Assembly (NCBI GenBank): GCA_004556565.1
Contig: SFGN01000008.1
Coordinates: forward strand, 35,053-99,052
From: Lachnospiraceae bacterium
Lineage (GTDB): Bacteria > Bacillota_A > Clostridia > Lachnospirales > Lachnospiraceae
Length of the DNA stretch: 64,000 nt
Reading direction: 5' to 3'
Shown here: positions 44,336 to 52,285 of the stretch, piece by piece
Layout of the letters: every line of letters begins with the position of its first letter
Position numbering within the stretch: the stretch's first letter is position 1
Program-made: the position numbers and the translations under genes
Notes under the pieces: generated by a model
Told to the model about the DNA's origin: nothing
What the model saw: only the letters and a program-made list of their open reading frames with translations
Database searches by the model: none

Positions 44336-44686
44336 TTATACTGACTTCGTATTTGTCTGCACCCATTGTATTGCCTCTCCGTGGCTGCAATAGTCTGTTT
44401 CTAAAACATTGTATTCATCGGAGTTAAACCATGCTTGGTCACAGATACCCCAGTTACCTAATTCTCTGGTTTCCTCATCCAGTGTCACAGGATGATAGTG
44501 TCTACAGTACTTGCACAGCACTACCTTCTCTACATCAATGGCGGAAGGAAAATTTTCTACTCTACTTACACACTCATCAAAACCAGAAGTATAGTGGTCG
44601 TACTCGCCATATGTACCCATCAAAATTTGTAATCTGTGGTTTAATTCGAATTCTAACGCTTCCCGATCCATATACTCTTTACGCAT
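44336..44686 (-). CDS. Zinc-ribbon protein of the AADV family
   Basis: 116 residues from ATG 44686, just after the stop of the paralogue upstream. Helical start (MDREALEFELNHRLQILMG), then the family hallmark FPSAIDVEKVVLCKYCRHYH, and CSHGEAIQW near the end. Cys residues form one likely zinc site. It belongs with the related genes at 44688, 45955, 46298 and 48501. Function unknown. Confidence 0.7.
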   Translation of the reverse strand: MRKEYMDREALEFELNHRLQILMGTYGEYDHYTSGFDECVSRVENFPSAIDVEKVVLCKYCRHYHPVTLDEETRELGNWGICDQAWFNSDEYNVLETDYCSHGEAIQWVQTNTKSV

Positions 44687-44687
44687 C

Positions 44688-44945
44688 TTATTTTCTTTCC
44701 CCATTTGCACAATACCAACCTCCAGTTGGATAATGACAAAATAGGGCACATCGCCCTTGAGCTGAATCATTCATTTTTGTCCAGTACATGCAATTCTGAC
44801 ACCGTACTACCGGGGCAACGTCGGCAGCGGGGATATTGAGAATTGCCGCTTCGAGTCGCTCACCACTCAAATCAATGTCTGAGGTATTATAGTAAATGTC
44901 AAGAACGGCGTCTATGGCATCCTCCCGCTTGATATACACAGTCAT
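44688..44945 (-). CDS. Zinc-ribbon protein of the AADV family
   Basis: 85 residues. Classic form: YIKREDAIDAVLDIYYNTSD, then ILNIPAADVAPVVRCQNCMY, then RCALFCHYPTGGWYCANGER. A helix is joined to a Cys4 ribbon. Such genes are very common in clostridial phages. The end touches the next gene. Function unknown. Confidence 0.75.
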   Translation of the reverse strand: MTVYIKREDAIDAVLDIYYNTSDIDLSGERLEAAILNIPAADVAPVVRCQNCMYWTKMNDSAQGRCALFCHYPTGGWYCANGERK

Positions 44946-44954
44946 TGTCAGGCC

Positions 44955-45284
44955 TCACCAATCTGCATTGATTACCACTTTATTGCCATGCATCAACGCC
45001 CTTGCTACCAAATCCTCGATTTTGTTGTAGTTATTCGGCAGGTAGTCAGAAACAAACTGTGCAAGTTGCTTTGCTTGTTTCTCGTCAAGCGCCATATCAA
45101 GTCCGTACCAATCGTTTTCATCAGTCCGCTTTTCATACGGAACGTAGTATCCGATTGGCTCAAGGAAGTCGTACCATACTCTCCCACCAGAATGCTCTTC
45201 ACCGATGTCCTGTGCCGTTACCAGCCGTCCGCAGTCTGGGCAGTAGAACTCTTTCCGCTCTTTAATCGTGATGTCAAGACTCAT
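44955..45284 (-). CDS. Hypothetical protein with N-terminal zinc knuckle
   Basis: 109 residues. Start: ITIKERKEFYCPDCGRLVTA, one CxxC. A later part DWYGLDMALDEKQAKQLAQF and NKIEDLVARALMHGNKVVIN is helical. Start overlaps the stop of the gene upstream by eleven bases. No family recognised. Confidence 0.7.
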   Translation of the reverse strand: MSLDITIKERKEFYCPDCGRLVTAQDIGEEHSGGRVWYDFLEPIGYYVPYEKRTDENDWYGLDMALDEKQAKQLAQFVSDYLPNNYNKIEDLVARALMHGNKVVINADW

Positions 45285-45474
45285 TACTATGCACCTCTTT
45301 CTCCGCCATCTTCACAGTCCATTCGTAGAAGCTGACTACTTCTCCCTTTTCTGAATGGCCATACCAGTCAGGATTGTGCTTCATCGACCAGTCCAACCTC
45401 CGATTTGCGGTGGCAAGTTGGTCGCGGAAAAAGTTAAGTCTGCTCTGCTCATGGCTGACAGATACAAGTTTCAT
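45274..45474 (-). CDS. Hypothetical protein
   Basis: 66 residues, ATG behind AAGGAGGTAGCCG. Helical and charged (SRLNFFRDQLATANRRLDWS), with MKHNPDWYGHSEKGEVVSFY. Overlaps genes on both sides, as usual in this cluster. No family recognised. Confidence 0.65.
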   Translation of the reverse strand: MKLVSVSHEQSRLNFFRDQLATANRRLDWSMKHNPDWYGHSEKGEVVSFYEWTVKMAEKEVHSNES

Positions 45475-45664
45475 CGGCTACCTCCTTGTCCATCTGCGCG
45501 TCGCAGTTTCCGTACCTTTTTAGATAAAGCTTTAACCCTGTTTTGCACGTTTCGCAAAGGTCAAGACGCTCGTACTGAAATCCCGTACTACCCTTGGTTA
45601 TTTCGATAATGAATCTTTCGTTACATTCACTGCCGCATCTGTCGCAATAATATTTAATTGCCAT
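45449..45664 (-). CDS. Zinc-ribbon protein
   Basis: 71 residues. Start YYCDRCGSECNERFIIE, then LDLCETCKTGLKLYLKRY: two CxxC knuckles form a probable zinc ribbon. ATG behind AAGGAGAAATAGG, which is also the end of the tiny ORF upstream. Similar two-knuckle proteins are common in phages. Function unknown. Confidence 0.7.
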   Translation of the reverse strand: MAIKYYCDRCGSECNERFIIEITKGSTGFQYERLDLCETCKTGLKLYLKRYGNCDAQMDKEVADETCICQP

Positions 45665-45671
45665 GCTTATC

Positions 45672-45728
45672 CTATTTCTCCTTCACCAGCTTGTACAGCG
45701 GCTCCTCGTTGTTGTGGATCGTTATCAT
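45672..45728 (-). CDS. 18-residue peptide
   Basis: ATG 45728 lies behind GGGAGGAAGAAAA and overlaps the lipoprotein stop. The peptide is MITIHNNEEPLYKLVKEK. It may be a real micro-protein or simply carry the ribosome site (AAGGAG) of the next gene, to which it would couple translation. Confidence 0.45.
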   Translation of the reverse strand: MITIHNNEEPLYKLVKEK

Positions 45729-45958
45729 TTTTCTTCCTCCCATATCAGCGGCCTTCCCTCTGCGTCTACCATTACGCAAACGCCGCCTTTGTATGTTCGC
45801 AGGTATTGTACCCCAGTGAGGTTATCGACATATATTTCATAATACCTCGGACTCGCATCCAGCACCCACAGTCTTTGGTTACTGGCCTCTGCCTTTCCGC
45901 ACCCGCACAGGGCGAGGGTCAGCAGGGTTAATATTGTTATTGCTATTACTCGTTTCAT
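45725..45958 (-). CDS. DUF6440-like lipoprotein
   Basis: 77 residues. A lipoprotein-type signal (MKRVIAITILTLLTLALCGC) ends in Cys20, which should be lipidated. The rest matches the DUF6440 pattern: RYYEIYVDNLTGVQYLRTY, then GGVCVMVDAEGRPLIW. Secreted phage lipoproteins sometimes block superinfection, but nothing here proves that. It overlaps both neighbours. Confidence 0.78.
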   Translation of the reverse strand: MKRVIAITILTLLTLALCGCGKAEASNQRLWVLDASPRYYEIYVDNLTGVQYLRTYKGGVCVMVDAEGRPLIWEEEK

Positions 45959-46305
45959 TTTTCCTCCTTATCCATTAGAGCACCGCAGTTGGGGCAGTAC
46001 GGAGTATCTATATCAAAATCAGGGTCGTTATCTTCTGAGCGGTTAAATGCTTGTTCTAAACATTCAGAGCAATACAAATGATATTTATTTTTTAGTATTT
46101 GCCCCCAACAGCAAGCCAAGTCTTTTCCAAATACCCACCGCCCATGCACCACCGGGGCAACATCAGCGGCGGGAATACTGTCAAGGAGGTCTATGCAGAG
46201 CCTAAAACAGTCTGCCGCCTCATTGGCCTCGTTTAATAGGCAATCTGTGATCCATATTCTAAGCCGTTCCTTAGCCACCTCTCGCTCTATGTACTCTTTA
46301 ACCAT
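45955..46305 (-). CDS. Zinc-ribbon protein of the AADV family
   Basis: 116 residues from ATG 46305, chosen because it overlaps the upstream stop; an earlier frame start has no ribosome site. It has YIEREVAKERLRIWITDCLL, then LLDSIPAADVAPVVHGRWVF, then CSECLEQAF and YCPNCGALMDKEEK. Typical helix plus AADVAPVVHGRW plus Cys ribbon. Function unknown. Confidence 0.75.
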   Translation of the reverse strand: MVKEYIEREVAKERLRIWITDCLLNEANEAADCFRLCIDLLDSIPAADVAPVVHGRWVFGKDLACCWGQILKNKYHLYCSECLEQAFNRSEDNDPDFDIDTPYCPNCGALMDKEEK

Positions 46306-46660
46306 TATCAACACCTTCTTTCTTCTCCCCCAGATCGCAAAATCCTTCATGCTTGACTTTCCTACATCCATAATGGGACTCACACCAACGATTTCCGAAT
46401 ATCTCATCCTCGTGGCTGTATTTACACTCCCGACATCTGATCACCGGAACGGCGTCAATGGTGGGGGCTTCTCGGATCATCGTTTCAAATCTGCAATTTC
46501 CATCATCCATTAAGAATGAGCAGTCTGCGCAACTAACATGAGGGCATAACACTTCTTGATATACTCTCATCAGGGCGTCAGCATCAATCAGTCTCATATT
46601 GTTTCCTTCCGATTTATCGTATATGTTCTTTATTTCAAGACATTCTGTACGATAATTCAT
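46298..46660 (-). CDS. Zinc-ribbon protein of the AADV family
   Basis: 120 residues from ATG 46660 (GGAGG four bases away) or 99 residues from ATG 46597 (AAGGAAACAAT upstream, RLIDADALMRVYQEVL). The second start gives the family's standard N-terminus. Then come EAPTIDAVPVIRCRECKYSH and GFCDLGEKKEG. Several Cys residues suggest two zinc sites. Function unknown. Confidence 0.72.
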   Translation of the reverse strand: MNYRTECLEIKNIYDKSEGNNMRLIDADALMRVYQEVLCPHVSCADCSFLMDDGNCRFETMIREAPTIDAVPVIRCRECKYSHEDEIFGNRWCESHYGCRKVKHEGFCDLGEKKEGVDNG

Positions 46661-47121
46661 ACTTCCTCCAATGCCTTTTCGGCTTCTTCACGGGTGCGGT
46701 AGTAACCTCGTCGTAACTTCCCGTCATCAGTAAGTAGATACAGACGGAATCTGGTTTGTTCAATGAACAAATTTCTATATTCGCACCCTTTACACATCCT
46801 TTTTGTTCCGCAATCTCCGGGGAACGTGCAATCGTCAACAACCCGATATATTCCGTCCCCGACCCTACATGGCAATACCACCAGCCGTCCGTCTTTCTCT
46901 GCCCGGAGTAATTCGCGAATATGCTCAGTAAACTCCGGTTTAGCAGAGAACGCATCGTCCACAACATTTTTCAGAAACACAATTTTCTCCGGCTCCAGCC
47001 CTATATCCTCATATTCGGCAAGGCGGTCATAAATTTGTTTATAACTACAATCCGTACTGCAATGTCCAATGCCGCCGCAACAAGTGCAGGGGGATTCATC
47101 TTTTTCGGTTAGTCTTTTCAT
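46657..47121 (-). CDS. Phage protein of the MKRLTEKD family
   Basis: 154 residues from ATG 47121 behind GGGAGGACAT; the longer frame start has no ribosome site. The start MKRLTEKDESPCTCCGGIGH and RLAEYEDIGLEPEKIVFLKN are typical of a family widespread in clostridial phages. Cys residues occur in two clusters. The C-terminus, GYYRTREEAEKALEEV, is helical. Function unknown. Confidence 0.75.
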   Translation of the reverse strand: MKRLTEKDESPCTCCGGIGHCSTDCSYKQIYDRLAEYEDIGLEPEKIVFLKNVVDDAFSAKPEFTEHIRELLRAEKDGRLVVLPCRVGDGIYRVVDDCTFPGDCGTKRMCKGCEYRNLFIEQTRFRLYLLTDDGKLRRGYYRTREEAEKALEEV

Positions 47122-47384
47122 ATGTCCTCCCAATCTAATGCCTGGCCACAAATATAACAATACTCGTAAAATGCACCTGCAACCCATTCGCCGTCCATTT
47201 TTGTAATACACCGAGTTCCACACACCGGACACCTATAATCTGTCAACAAACCATTAACCTTTACAATTCTAATCTTCTTGGGTATCTCTTTTTCAATGCT
47301 TCCTTTTCTGACCTGGCAACATACCATAAATCCAGCGATTGTAAGTGAAATAAACCCAACTGCCATAATTATTATGTTGCTCAT
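47118..47384 (-). CDS. Membrane-anchored zinc-ribbon protein
   Basis: 88 residues from ATG 47384 behind AGGGAGGATGT. One membrane span at residues 2-25 (NIIIMAVGFISLTIAGFMVC), then a basic stretch (RKGSIEKEIPKKIRIVKV) and a zinc ribbon (YRCPVCGTRC, YCYICGQALDW). The ribbon should face the cytoplasm by the positive-inside rule. It overlaps its neighbours. Confidence 0.72.
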   Translation of the reverse strand: MSNIIIMAVGFISLTIAGFMVCCQVRKGSIEKEIPKKIRIVKVNGLLTDYRCPVCGTRCITKMDGEWVAGAFYEYCYICGQALDWEDI

Positions 47385-47788
47385 ACATCCTCCCTTGGTA
47401 GCGCAGGCAGCGAACTGGCCGGACACATTGTACATGGTTTCCCGTCCCCACTCGATGGTGGATTGTATAGGCATAAATCGCATGGCGTTTTCGGCTCATG
47501 ATGTCTCATTTTGTCTGAATAGCACAGCGGGCAAGCCTTGCAACACTCAATAGGCTCATCATCGTCTGTGCCATAAATTTGATATGCACATTCACCATCA
47601 CCACCGTCCGGTTGATAGCATGGTGGTATAGATTCTTCCCTTTGCTCACGAAGGGCGGCGATTGTAAATTCAACGACTTCACGTTGTTCTTCTAAGACTT
47701 TCTTACGATCTCCGTAGGTACGATATAGCAGTTTATCAATCTCTGAATTGAACTGTTCCCAATATTCAATAGCTTCTTTATTTGTCAT
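47381..47788 (-). CDS. Cys-rich hypothetical protein
   Basis: 135 residues. A helical start (EAIEYWEQFNSEIDKLLYRT) is followed by a Cys-rich half: IECCKACPLCYSDKM, TPCDLCLYNPP, PCTMCPAS. At least two metal sites are possible. Overlaps both neighbours by four bases. No family recognised. Confidence 0.7.
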   Translation of the reverse strand: MTNKEAIEYWEQFNSEIDKLLYRTYGDRKKVLEEQREVVEFTIAALREQREESIPPCYQPDGGDGECAYQIYGTDDDEPIECCKACPLCYSDKMRHHEPKTPCDLCLYNPPSSGDGKPCTMCPASSLPALPREDV

Positions 47789-48018
47789 AACTCATTACCT
47801 CTTACATAAATTTGCATAAATACTGCTTTTTTATCCAAGTATTTCATAAGCCCAGCAAATGTAGGCCGCTTTCCTCGTCTTTCGCACATCATGGCATAAA
47901 ATTTCACGCCTTCTCCGACATCCGCAAGCCAATCTGCCCCATAACCTCCCTCATAGGCAACCTGTTCATATCTCTCAAGCTGTTCTGAATATTCATTGTA
48001 TTCATTGTATTTATTCAT
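47785..48018 (-). CDS. Hypothetical protein
   Basis: 77 residues with a repeated NEYNEY start (NKYNEYNEYSEQLERYEQVA). Then GADWLADVGEGVKFYAMMCE and basic RRGKRPTFAGLMKYLDKK. ATGA overlaps on both sides. No family recognised. Confidence 0.65.
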   Translation of the reverse strand: MNKYNEYNEYSEQLERYEQVAYEGGYGADWLADVGEGVKFYAMMCERRGKRPTFAGLMKYLDKKAVFMQIYVRGNEL

Positions 48019-48338
48019 AACTCATTTTCCGTTTCACTTACACCATCGCAAATGTCCAAAATCTGTTGGAGCAATTCAATCTGCCCGTTTCTGTGACCAT
48101 ATCGATACCCGGTTGTATACGTTTCAACAGTGTCTCCGCTATTCTTGGCTTTTTCAGCAACGAGTGCTTGATACTTGGCTCTCAAATCTTCAAGCTCCGT
48201 TGTATCCATAACCAAAGCAACATCGGCAACAACCCTGTTAATGGCATTTTCTATCTCTTGATATTCCGAGGGATATAACTCTACTGCATCACAAGCAGCT
48301 TCTATCGCCTCGCTTTTGGTTATATATTCTTTACTCAT
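48015..48338 (-). CDS. Hypothetical helical protein
   Basis: 107 residues from ATG 48338 behind AAAGGAGCGGCA. Start SKEYITKSEAIEAACDAVEL is like the helix of the zinc-ribbon family, but no Cys ribbon follows; instead there is a helix (LEDLRAKYQALVAEKAKNSG). It may be a ribbonless relative. Function unknown. Confidence 0.68.
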   Translation of the reverse strand: MSKEYITKSEAIEAACDAVELYPSEYQEIENAINRVVADVALVMDTTELEDLRAKYQALVAEKAKNSGDTVETYTTGYRYGHRNGQIELLQQILDICDGVSETENEL

Positions 48339-48501
48339 TGCCGCTCCTTTCTTCTGCATAGTTTCTTCTAAATGCCCGATTCATATATCGCTTTGCCCAC
48401 TTAATCCAGTTTTTTGAAACACATATCCAATTTTTTTCATACAACCGCCACTGAACATCGTGAGGCTTACCAGATATACGTTTATATGAGGATTTACTCA
48501 T
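48331..48501 (-). CDS. Small basic protein, paralogue A
   Basis: 56 residues from ATG 48501, overlapping the upstream stop (TAATG). It contains DVQWRLYEKNWICVSKNWIK then WAKRYMNRAFRRNYAEE. The same plan appears in the gene at 48838-48987 (DVQDRLYHKDVFCISNRWIR, WAKRYLSKANRR). Basic and aromatic, perhaps nucleic acid binding. Confidence 0.7.
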   Translation of the reverse strand: MSKSSYKRISGKPHDVQWRLYEKNWICVSKNWIKWAKRYMNRAFRRNYAEERSGNE

Positions 48502-48845
48502 TATTCCCTTCCCATCTTCTTCCCACATTCAGGGCAATATTCTGGCAGCCCAGATCGATCATTAACCCATATGCCGCAATAAGAACAACTATACTCAGCA
48601 TAGGAACAGTAAGCATCAGGATCATAACAAAGGTCATTTTTTTTAATCCAATGAGCGCGATATACATCACAACATTCATCAGTTTTATCAGCAGCAGGGA
48701 ATTCTCGTATCTTTTCAAGCACACTATTAATCACGCAAGAACGGCACCAATCTCCACCCAGGTCACCGCCTTGCCCCTTACACGGGGCGCAATAGTGTTT
48801 TTCCACCTTGTCTATAAGAGCTTCCCGGCTAATGTGGTCACTCAT
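48501..48845 (-). CDS. Zinc-ribbon protein of the AADV family
   Basis: 114 residues. It begins SDHISREALIDKVEKHYCAP and continues CKGQGGDLGGDWCRSCVINS, then FPAADKTDE, and ends with a second ribbon (YSCSYCGIWVN, YCPECGKKMGRE). It separates the two small basic paralogues. Function unknown. Confidence 0.75.
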   Translation of the reverse strand: MSDHISREALIDKVEKHYCAPCKGQGGDLGGDWCRSCVINSVLEKIREFPAADKTDECCDVYRAHWIKKNDLCYDPDAYCSYAEYSCSYCGIWVNDRSGLPEYCPECGKKMGRE

Positions 48846-48987
48846 GGTCAGCCCTCCTGTTCGCTTTGCTTAAATATCGTTTTGCCCAGCGTATCCAACG
48901 GTTTGATATGCAAAATACGTCCTTGTGGTATAGTCTGTCTTGCACATCTGACGCTTTTCCTTTGGTGCGTTTATACAGTGCTCTCAT
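48838..48987 (-). CDS. Small basic protein, paralogue B
   Basis: 49 residues from ATG 48987 behind TTGGAGGATGTGTG. Begins RALYKRTKGKASDVQDRLYH and ends WAKRYLSKANRRADHE. It is clearly a relative of 48331-48501, so this pair arose by duplication. The stop overlaps the next start. Probably made; function unknown. Confidence 0.72.
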   Translation of the reverse strand: MRALYKRTKGKASDVQDRLYHKDVFCISNRWIRWAKRYLSKANRRADHE

Positions 48988-49005
48988 CACACATCCTCCA
49001 ATCAC

Positions 49006-50484
49006 TTAATCGCATATAGTCTTAAACGCTGGCACATAGCACATCTCATCCTCATCAAAAGAAACAATTAGACGGTATGTATGTTTACGTCCTTCAATCA
49101 TTGCTCGCCCTTGTTCTATTTCATATCCAAAGGTATTATTAAGCATCGTCATCACCTTTACAAAGGTTACTTTACTCTTACATATAGGAAACAATCGGCA
49201 CTCTGCCGCCATGTTCACTATAGCTTGTTTATCTTGGTCACGCCAAATACGAAACTTCTTAGCAGTTTCACCGGATGTGCCTTTAGGTACTAACCAATGA
49301 GAATTGATATAGTTAATAAAGCGTACATCATCTGAACCAAGCACAAATTTTTTCGTACCATAAGCGTCGTGAGCCACTAAATGAGAAATAGCCTGAAACC
49401 AAGCAGCGCACTCTTTATTCGCCATATACGCCTTAAATCGTTGTTGACTGGCATATATATACGGGTTACGCTTGAAATTGTCGCTATGTACAAAAGTATC
49501 AGCCACTACTAATTTATCAATATTATAGCGGCATCGCCCTACAAACTGCGTTACATGCAATTCGTCAGTCATACAACTAACCACATTGCGCACGCCACTC
49601 GTTTCGCGCAGATTAAACCCTTCTCGGAAGGTACTGGTAGTAATTAACACATCTAACTCATGTGCCACGCCTACGTCATCATAATAACAAGCCGGTAATT
49701 CTTCGTACTGCGCTATATAATCTCGAATCCGACTCATCTCAGCATTAAACTGATCGTTGTGTGGACTAATCACTACGGTTGAGTTTGGGATATGCGCCTC
49801 CAACGTCCTACACAGCTTAACAGATGGACACATTATAATGGTCTTACCGAGCAATTTATTGGCTGTAATAAGGTAAGGGATAGTGTCAAAATCCGTGCAT
49901 ATCATTTGTTTCGCCTGATACCCAATGACCGGTTTGGTATTAAGCCTGTTTATCGGAACGCTCCATTCATTTTCACAATAGTCAATAATACCCGTAGTTG
50001 CACTCAAACCAATTACTGTTTTATGCCCACCATATATCACCTCTCTCAACCAGAAGCGCAGCAGCTTAATATCTGTAATGAATGTATCACTAAATAGAGC
50101 GTGGCATTCATCCAATATCAGTATCTTCACTTTACCCAACACTTCTTTGCCTGCGGTCTGCACGGCATCAATCAACTGGTCATAAGTCATCAATAAAATA
50201 CCGTGTTTCAGCATTATATCCTCGTCATCTTCAAGGCCATTCCAATACTGAAGCACATTATCTCCACGCCGATATTTAGTTGTGTTAATATTCCGAGCTT
50301 GCTGTTCCTTGGTAATAGAACGAGAGGTGACAAAAAGAATTTCATACGGTTTAACATCGGGATAGTGAGGCAACAACTTGTTTAACACCCAATAAGTTTT
50401 ACCTGAGCCACATCCAGCCGTCACAAGATTAAATTGGTCTTGTCGCAAGTCCTCTATATGGATTACATCAGAAATAAACGCTAT
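49006..50484 (-). CDS. SF2 DNA/RNA helicase
   Basis: About 492 residues. Motifs in order: Walker A TAGCGSGKTYW, LFVTSRSITKEQQAR (Ia), LLMTYDQL, DEAD-type Walker B ILILDECHAL, SATTGI (III), LITTSTFREGFNLRE (V) and QFVGRCRYN (VI). All core motifs are present, so it should be an active ATPase. The good ribosome site GGAGGGA (50497-50491) is followed by ATA at 50484, giving a natural start (AFISDVIHIEDLRQDQFNL). The TTG at 50448 has no ribosome site. It is the first gene of the left arm and probably acts in phage replication. Confidence 0.88.
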   Translation of the reverse strand: MAFISDVIHIEDLRQDQFNLVTAGCGSGKTYWVLNKLLPHYPDVKPYEILFVTSRSITKEQQARNINTTKYRRGDNVLQYWNGLEDDEDIMLKHGILLMTYDQLIDAVQTAGKEVLGKVKILILDECHALFSDTFITDIKLLRFWLREVIYGGHKTVIGLSATTGIIDYCENEWSVPINRLNTKPVIGYQAKQMICTDFDTIPYLITANKLLGKTIIMCPSVKLCRTLEAHIPNSTVVISPHNDQFNAEMSRIRDYIAQYEELPACYYDDVGVAHELDVLITTSTFREGFNLRETSGVRNVVSCMTDELHVTQFVGRCRYNIDKLVVADTFVHSDNFKRNPYIYASQQRFKAYMANKECAAWFQAISHLVAHDAYGTKKFVLGSDDVRFINYINSHWLVPKGTSGETAKKFRIWRDQDKQAIVNMAAECRLFPICKSKVTFVKVMTMLNNTFGYEIEQGRAMIEGRKHTYRLIVSFDEDEMCYVPAFKTICD

Positions 50485-51416
50485 AAATCATCCCTCCAAT
50501 CATGCGTCTTTTTCCCCGCGACCAGTGCAAGGTGGCGTTAGCCGATACTGGACAAAAATTGGAAATCAGTATTCACAAATTTCCAAAAAGTGTCCACTTC
50601 AATATTAAGTTGTAAACACAGATGGAACTATAAATAAGACGTGCTTATAACTTAGTGTACATATCATAGCATATCTAAGATGGGTTGTAAAGGGGTATTG
50701 ATATGAACAATAGCAACAGGGAAGTATATATTATTATATATATATAATTATATCTGTCGCGCAGCGTGTGGATTGGATTGGCGCAGCTTCGCTGCGCGTT
50801 ATGTTTACGATGCTCGGGCAGTTCGCTATCGCTCACTCGAGAAGCCCTCGCCTCGTAAAGAGGTATTTTTTTAACTTATCGAGTCAGCTTATTGATTTTT
50901 ATAACCATATCGGCAAAAACATAGCAAATTAGGGCATTTTTGAACATTTTGACATCAATTTGAAGCAAAAATACACCAATTTTTGCTTATTTTACTTGGT
51001 TTTTAATATTTTTGGAGGGGGTTTTAAAGGGGGAGGTCAAGCTTTTAAAACGATGTTACCCAGAACAACGTTAGACGGGGGAGATGGTTTTCAATATCGG
51101 ACATGCAAAGAGAAATTTAGAGCCGCGCTCCCGGTAAAGAGTGTGTAGAAAGGTCCACCTGTGAATGGGGTGGTAAGTGGTGTTTTAGGGCTGAGTCTGG
51201 GGAGTAGAAGTACCACACGGTCTGTGCTGCTGTCGGTTTTGCCCAACGGTTGAAAACGCCCCCGTTATACCTAAGTCCGCCATACCACCAAAAAGGCGGG
51301 CTTTAAGGCGGGATACGGGGGAAGCGGAAGCGGCCACGCCGCGACACGGACAATATAATATATATGGGGTACTATAATTTAGGCTTATAAAAGGCATAAA
51401 AAATTATAATAGTCTG
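50485..51416. other. Non-coding hub between the divergent arms
   Basis: About 930 bases without a convincing gene. Visible elements are: the minus-strand promoter (50663-50691); an AT-rich tract with alternating TA (50730-50752); a GCGCAGC/GCTGCGC hairpin (50780-50796); a 10-bp perfect hairpin AAGCAAAAAT/ATTTTTGCTT (50963-50988); a GC-rich nested structure, CCCCCGTTAT (51259-51268) with ATACGGGGG (51313-51321), enclosing CCGCC/GGCGG; and AT-rich stretches before 51417. Short ORFs here have poor composition. The mix of AT-rich and stem-rich DNA at the point of divergence would fit a replication origin (inference). Confidence 0.5.
50663..50691 (-). promoter_or_regulatory. Sigma-70 promoter for the left arm
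   Basis: On the minus strand TTTACA (50691-50686) and TATGAT (50668-50663) are separated by 17 bases. Five of six bases match the consensus in each box. The start would be near 50656, leaving a leader of about 170 bases before the helicase. It points away from the plus-strand operon. Confidence 0.78.
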
Positions 51417-51471
51417 TTGACATTGTAAGCAATACACCTGTATTGCATTATCCTGTATGTCCGCATATAAT
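51417..51471 (+). promoter_or_regulatory. Promoter with 18-bp operator palindrome
   Basis: TTGCAT (51443-51448), 17 bases, then TATAAT (51466-51471) is a strong sigma-70 promoter for the regulator gene at 51524. A perfect TTGACA lies just upstream (51417-51422). Between them is the palindrome GCAATACA-CC-TGTATTGC (51429-51446), which overlaps the -35 box. A dimeric regulator bound there should control the promoter, possibly the gene's own product. Confidence 0.75.
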
Positions 51472-51523
51472 ATGTATATCCAAATTACGGCTTGCCCGCC
51501 GATAGGGTAGAAGGGACGCACAT

Positions 51524-52279
51524 ATGATTAACAGCATTACTCACACCACCTTAGAACACGCTACTATTATTGCCCGTACTGTTTTACGTACTTGCGCCAA
51601 TAGTGGGGACTCACCTAAAATCATCGACATGCGGCGCGATTTGAGCGGACGCGATGCCCGCGCTTATCGTATGTATGCGGCCATGGATGACGCTATAACC
51701 GTATATGACGATAACGGCAATTATCGCAATACCATGATTGCGCCAGATGTGGCCGCCGTCATGCCCGATCCGTTAACCGATGCTGCCGATTTGATTAACG
51801 TTGCCGCTGTAGCTATTTTAGATATAGGCCGCCAATGTCCTTGCATCCTAACGGCCATTAGCAATGATACGCCATATGTCATGCCCGATACATTACGGCG
51901 CAAAGTCTACCGCGCTGTTAGTCAATACATATATGCTAATGCCCATCGTCCCGCATTACGCGATACATATATAGAGGACTTACCGCATAATGACGCCGGG
52001 GAAATTACGGATGTTAATTATATACGGGTAACGCGTTATTATGACGTTGATAATATTACAGATTATAACGCTATGCAGTCAATGCTAACGCGCATACGTA
52101 CGACATTAACCGCCAAACAATGGACGGTACTACACAAGCGTCTACAGGGCAAAAGTGACATTGCCATTGCGGCCGATTTGGGCGTTACGCAACAGGCAGT
52201 CAACGCCACACTTCAACGGATACGCCGCGCCGTTACTACGTTGTACCCGTATGAGACACGATACTTGCATATTGATTAG
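51524..52279 (+). CDS. Sigma-region-4-like transcription regulator
   Basis: 251 residues. The last 60 residues have a helix-turn-helix of the sigma region 4 type: LTAKQWTVLHKRLQGKSDIA then IAADLGVTQQAVNATLQRIR. The first 190 residues are unrecognised (RDLSGRDARAYRMYAAMDDA). It is the first gene of the right arm and has its own terminator. It could be a phage sigma-like factor or a repressor or activator that reads the palindrome in its own promoter. The HTH is firm; the exact role is not. Confidence 0.75.
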   Translation: MINSITHTTLEHATIIARTVLRTCANSGDSPKIIDMRRDLSGRDARAYRMYAAMDDAITVYDDNGNYRNTMIAPDVAAVMPDPLTDAADLINVAAVAILDIGRQCPCILTAISNDTPYVMPDTLRRKVYRAVSQYIYANAHRPALRDTYIEDLPHNDAGEITDVNYIRVTRYYDVDNITDYNAMQSMLTRIRTTLTAKQWTVLHKRLQGKSDIAIAADLGVTQQAVNATLQRIRRAVTTLYPYETRYLHID

Positions 52280-52285
52280 CATTTA

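Noticed and set aside
51185..51397. 70-codon minus-strand ORF in the hub
   Set aside because: Composition is unlike the other proteins, there is no ribosome site, and it overlaps the stem structure at 51259-51321.
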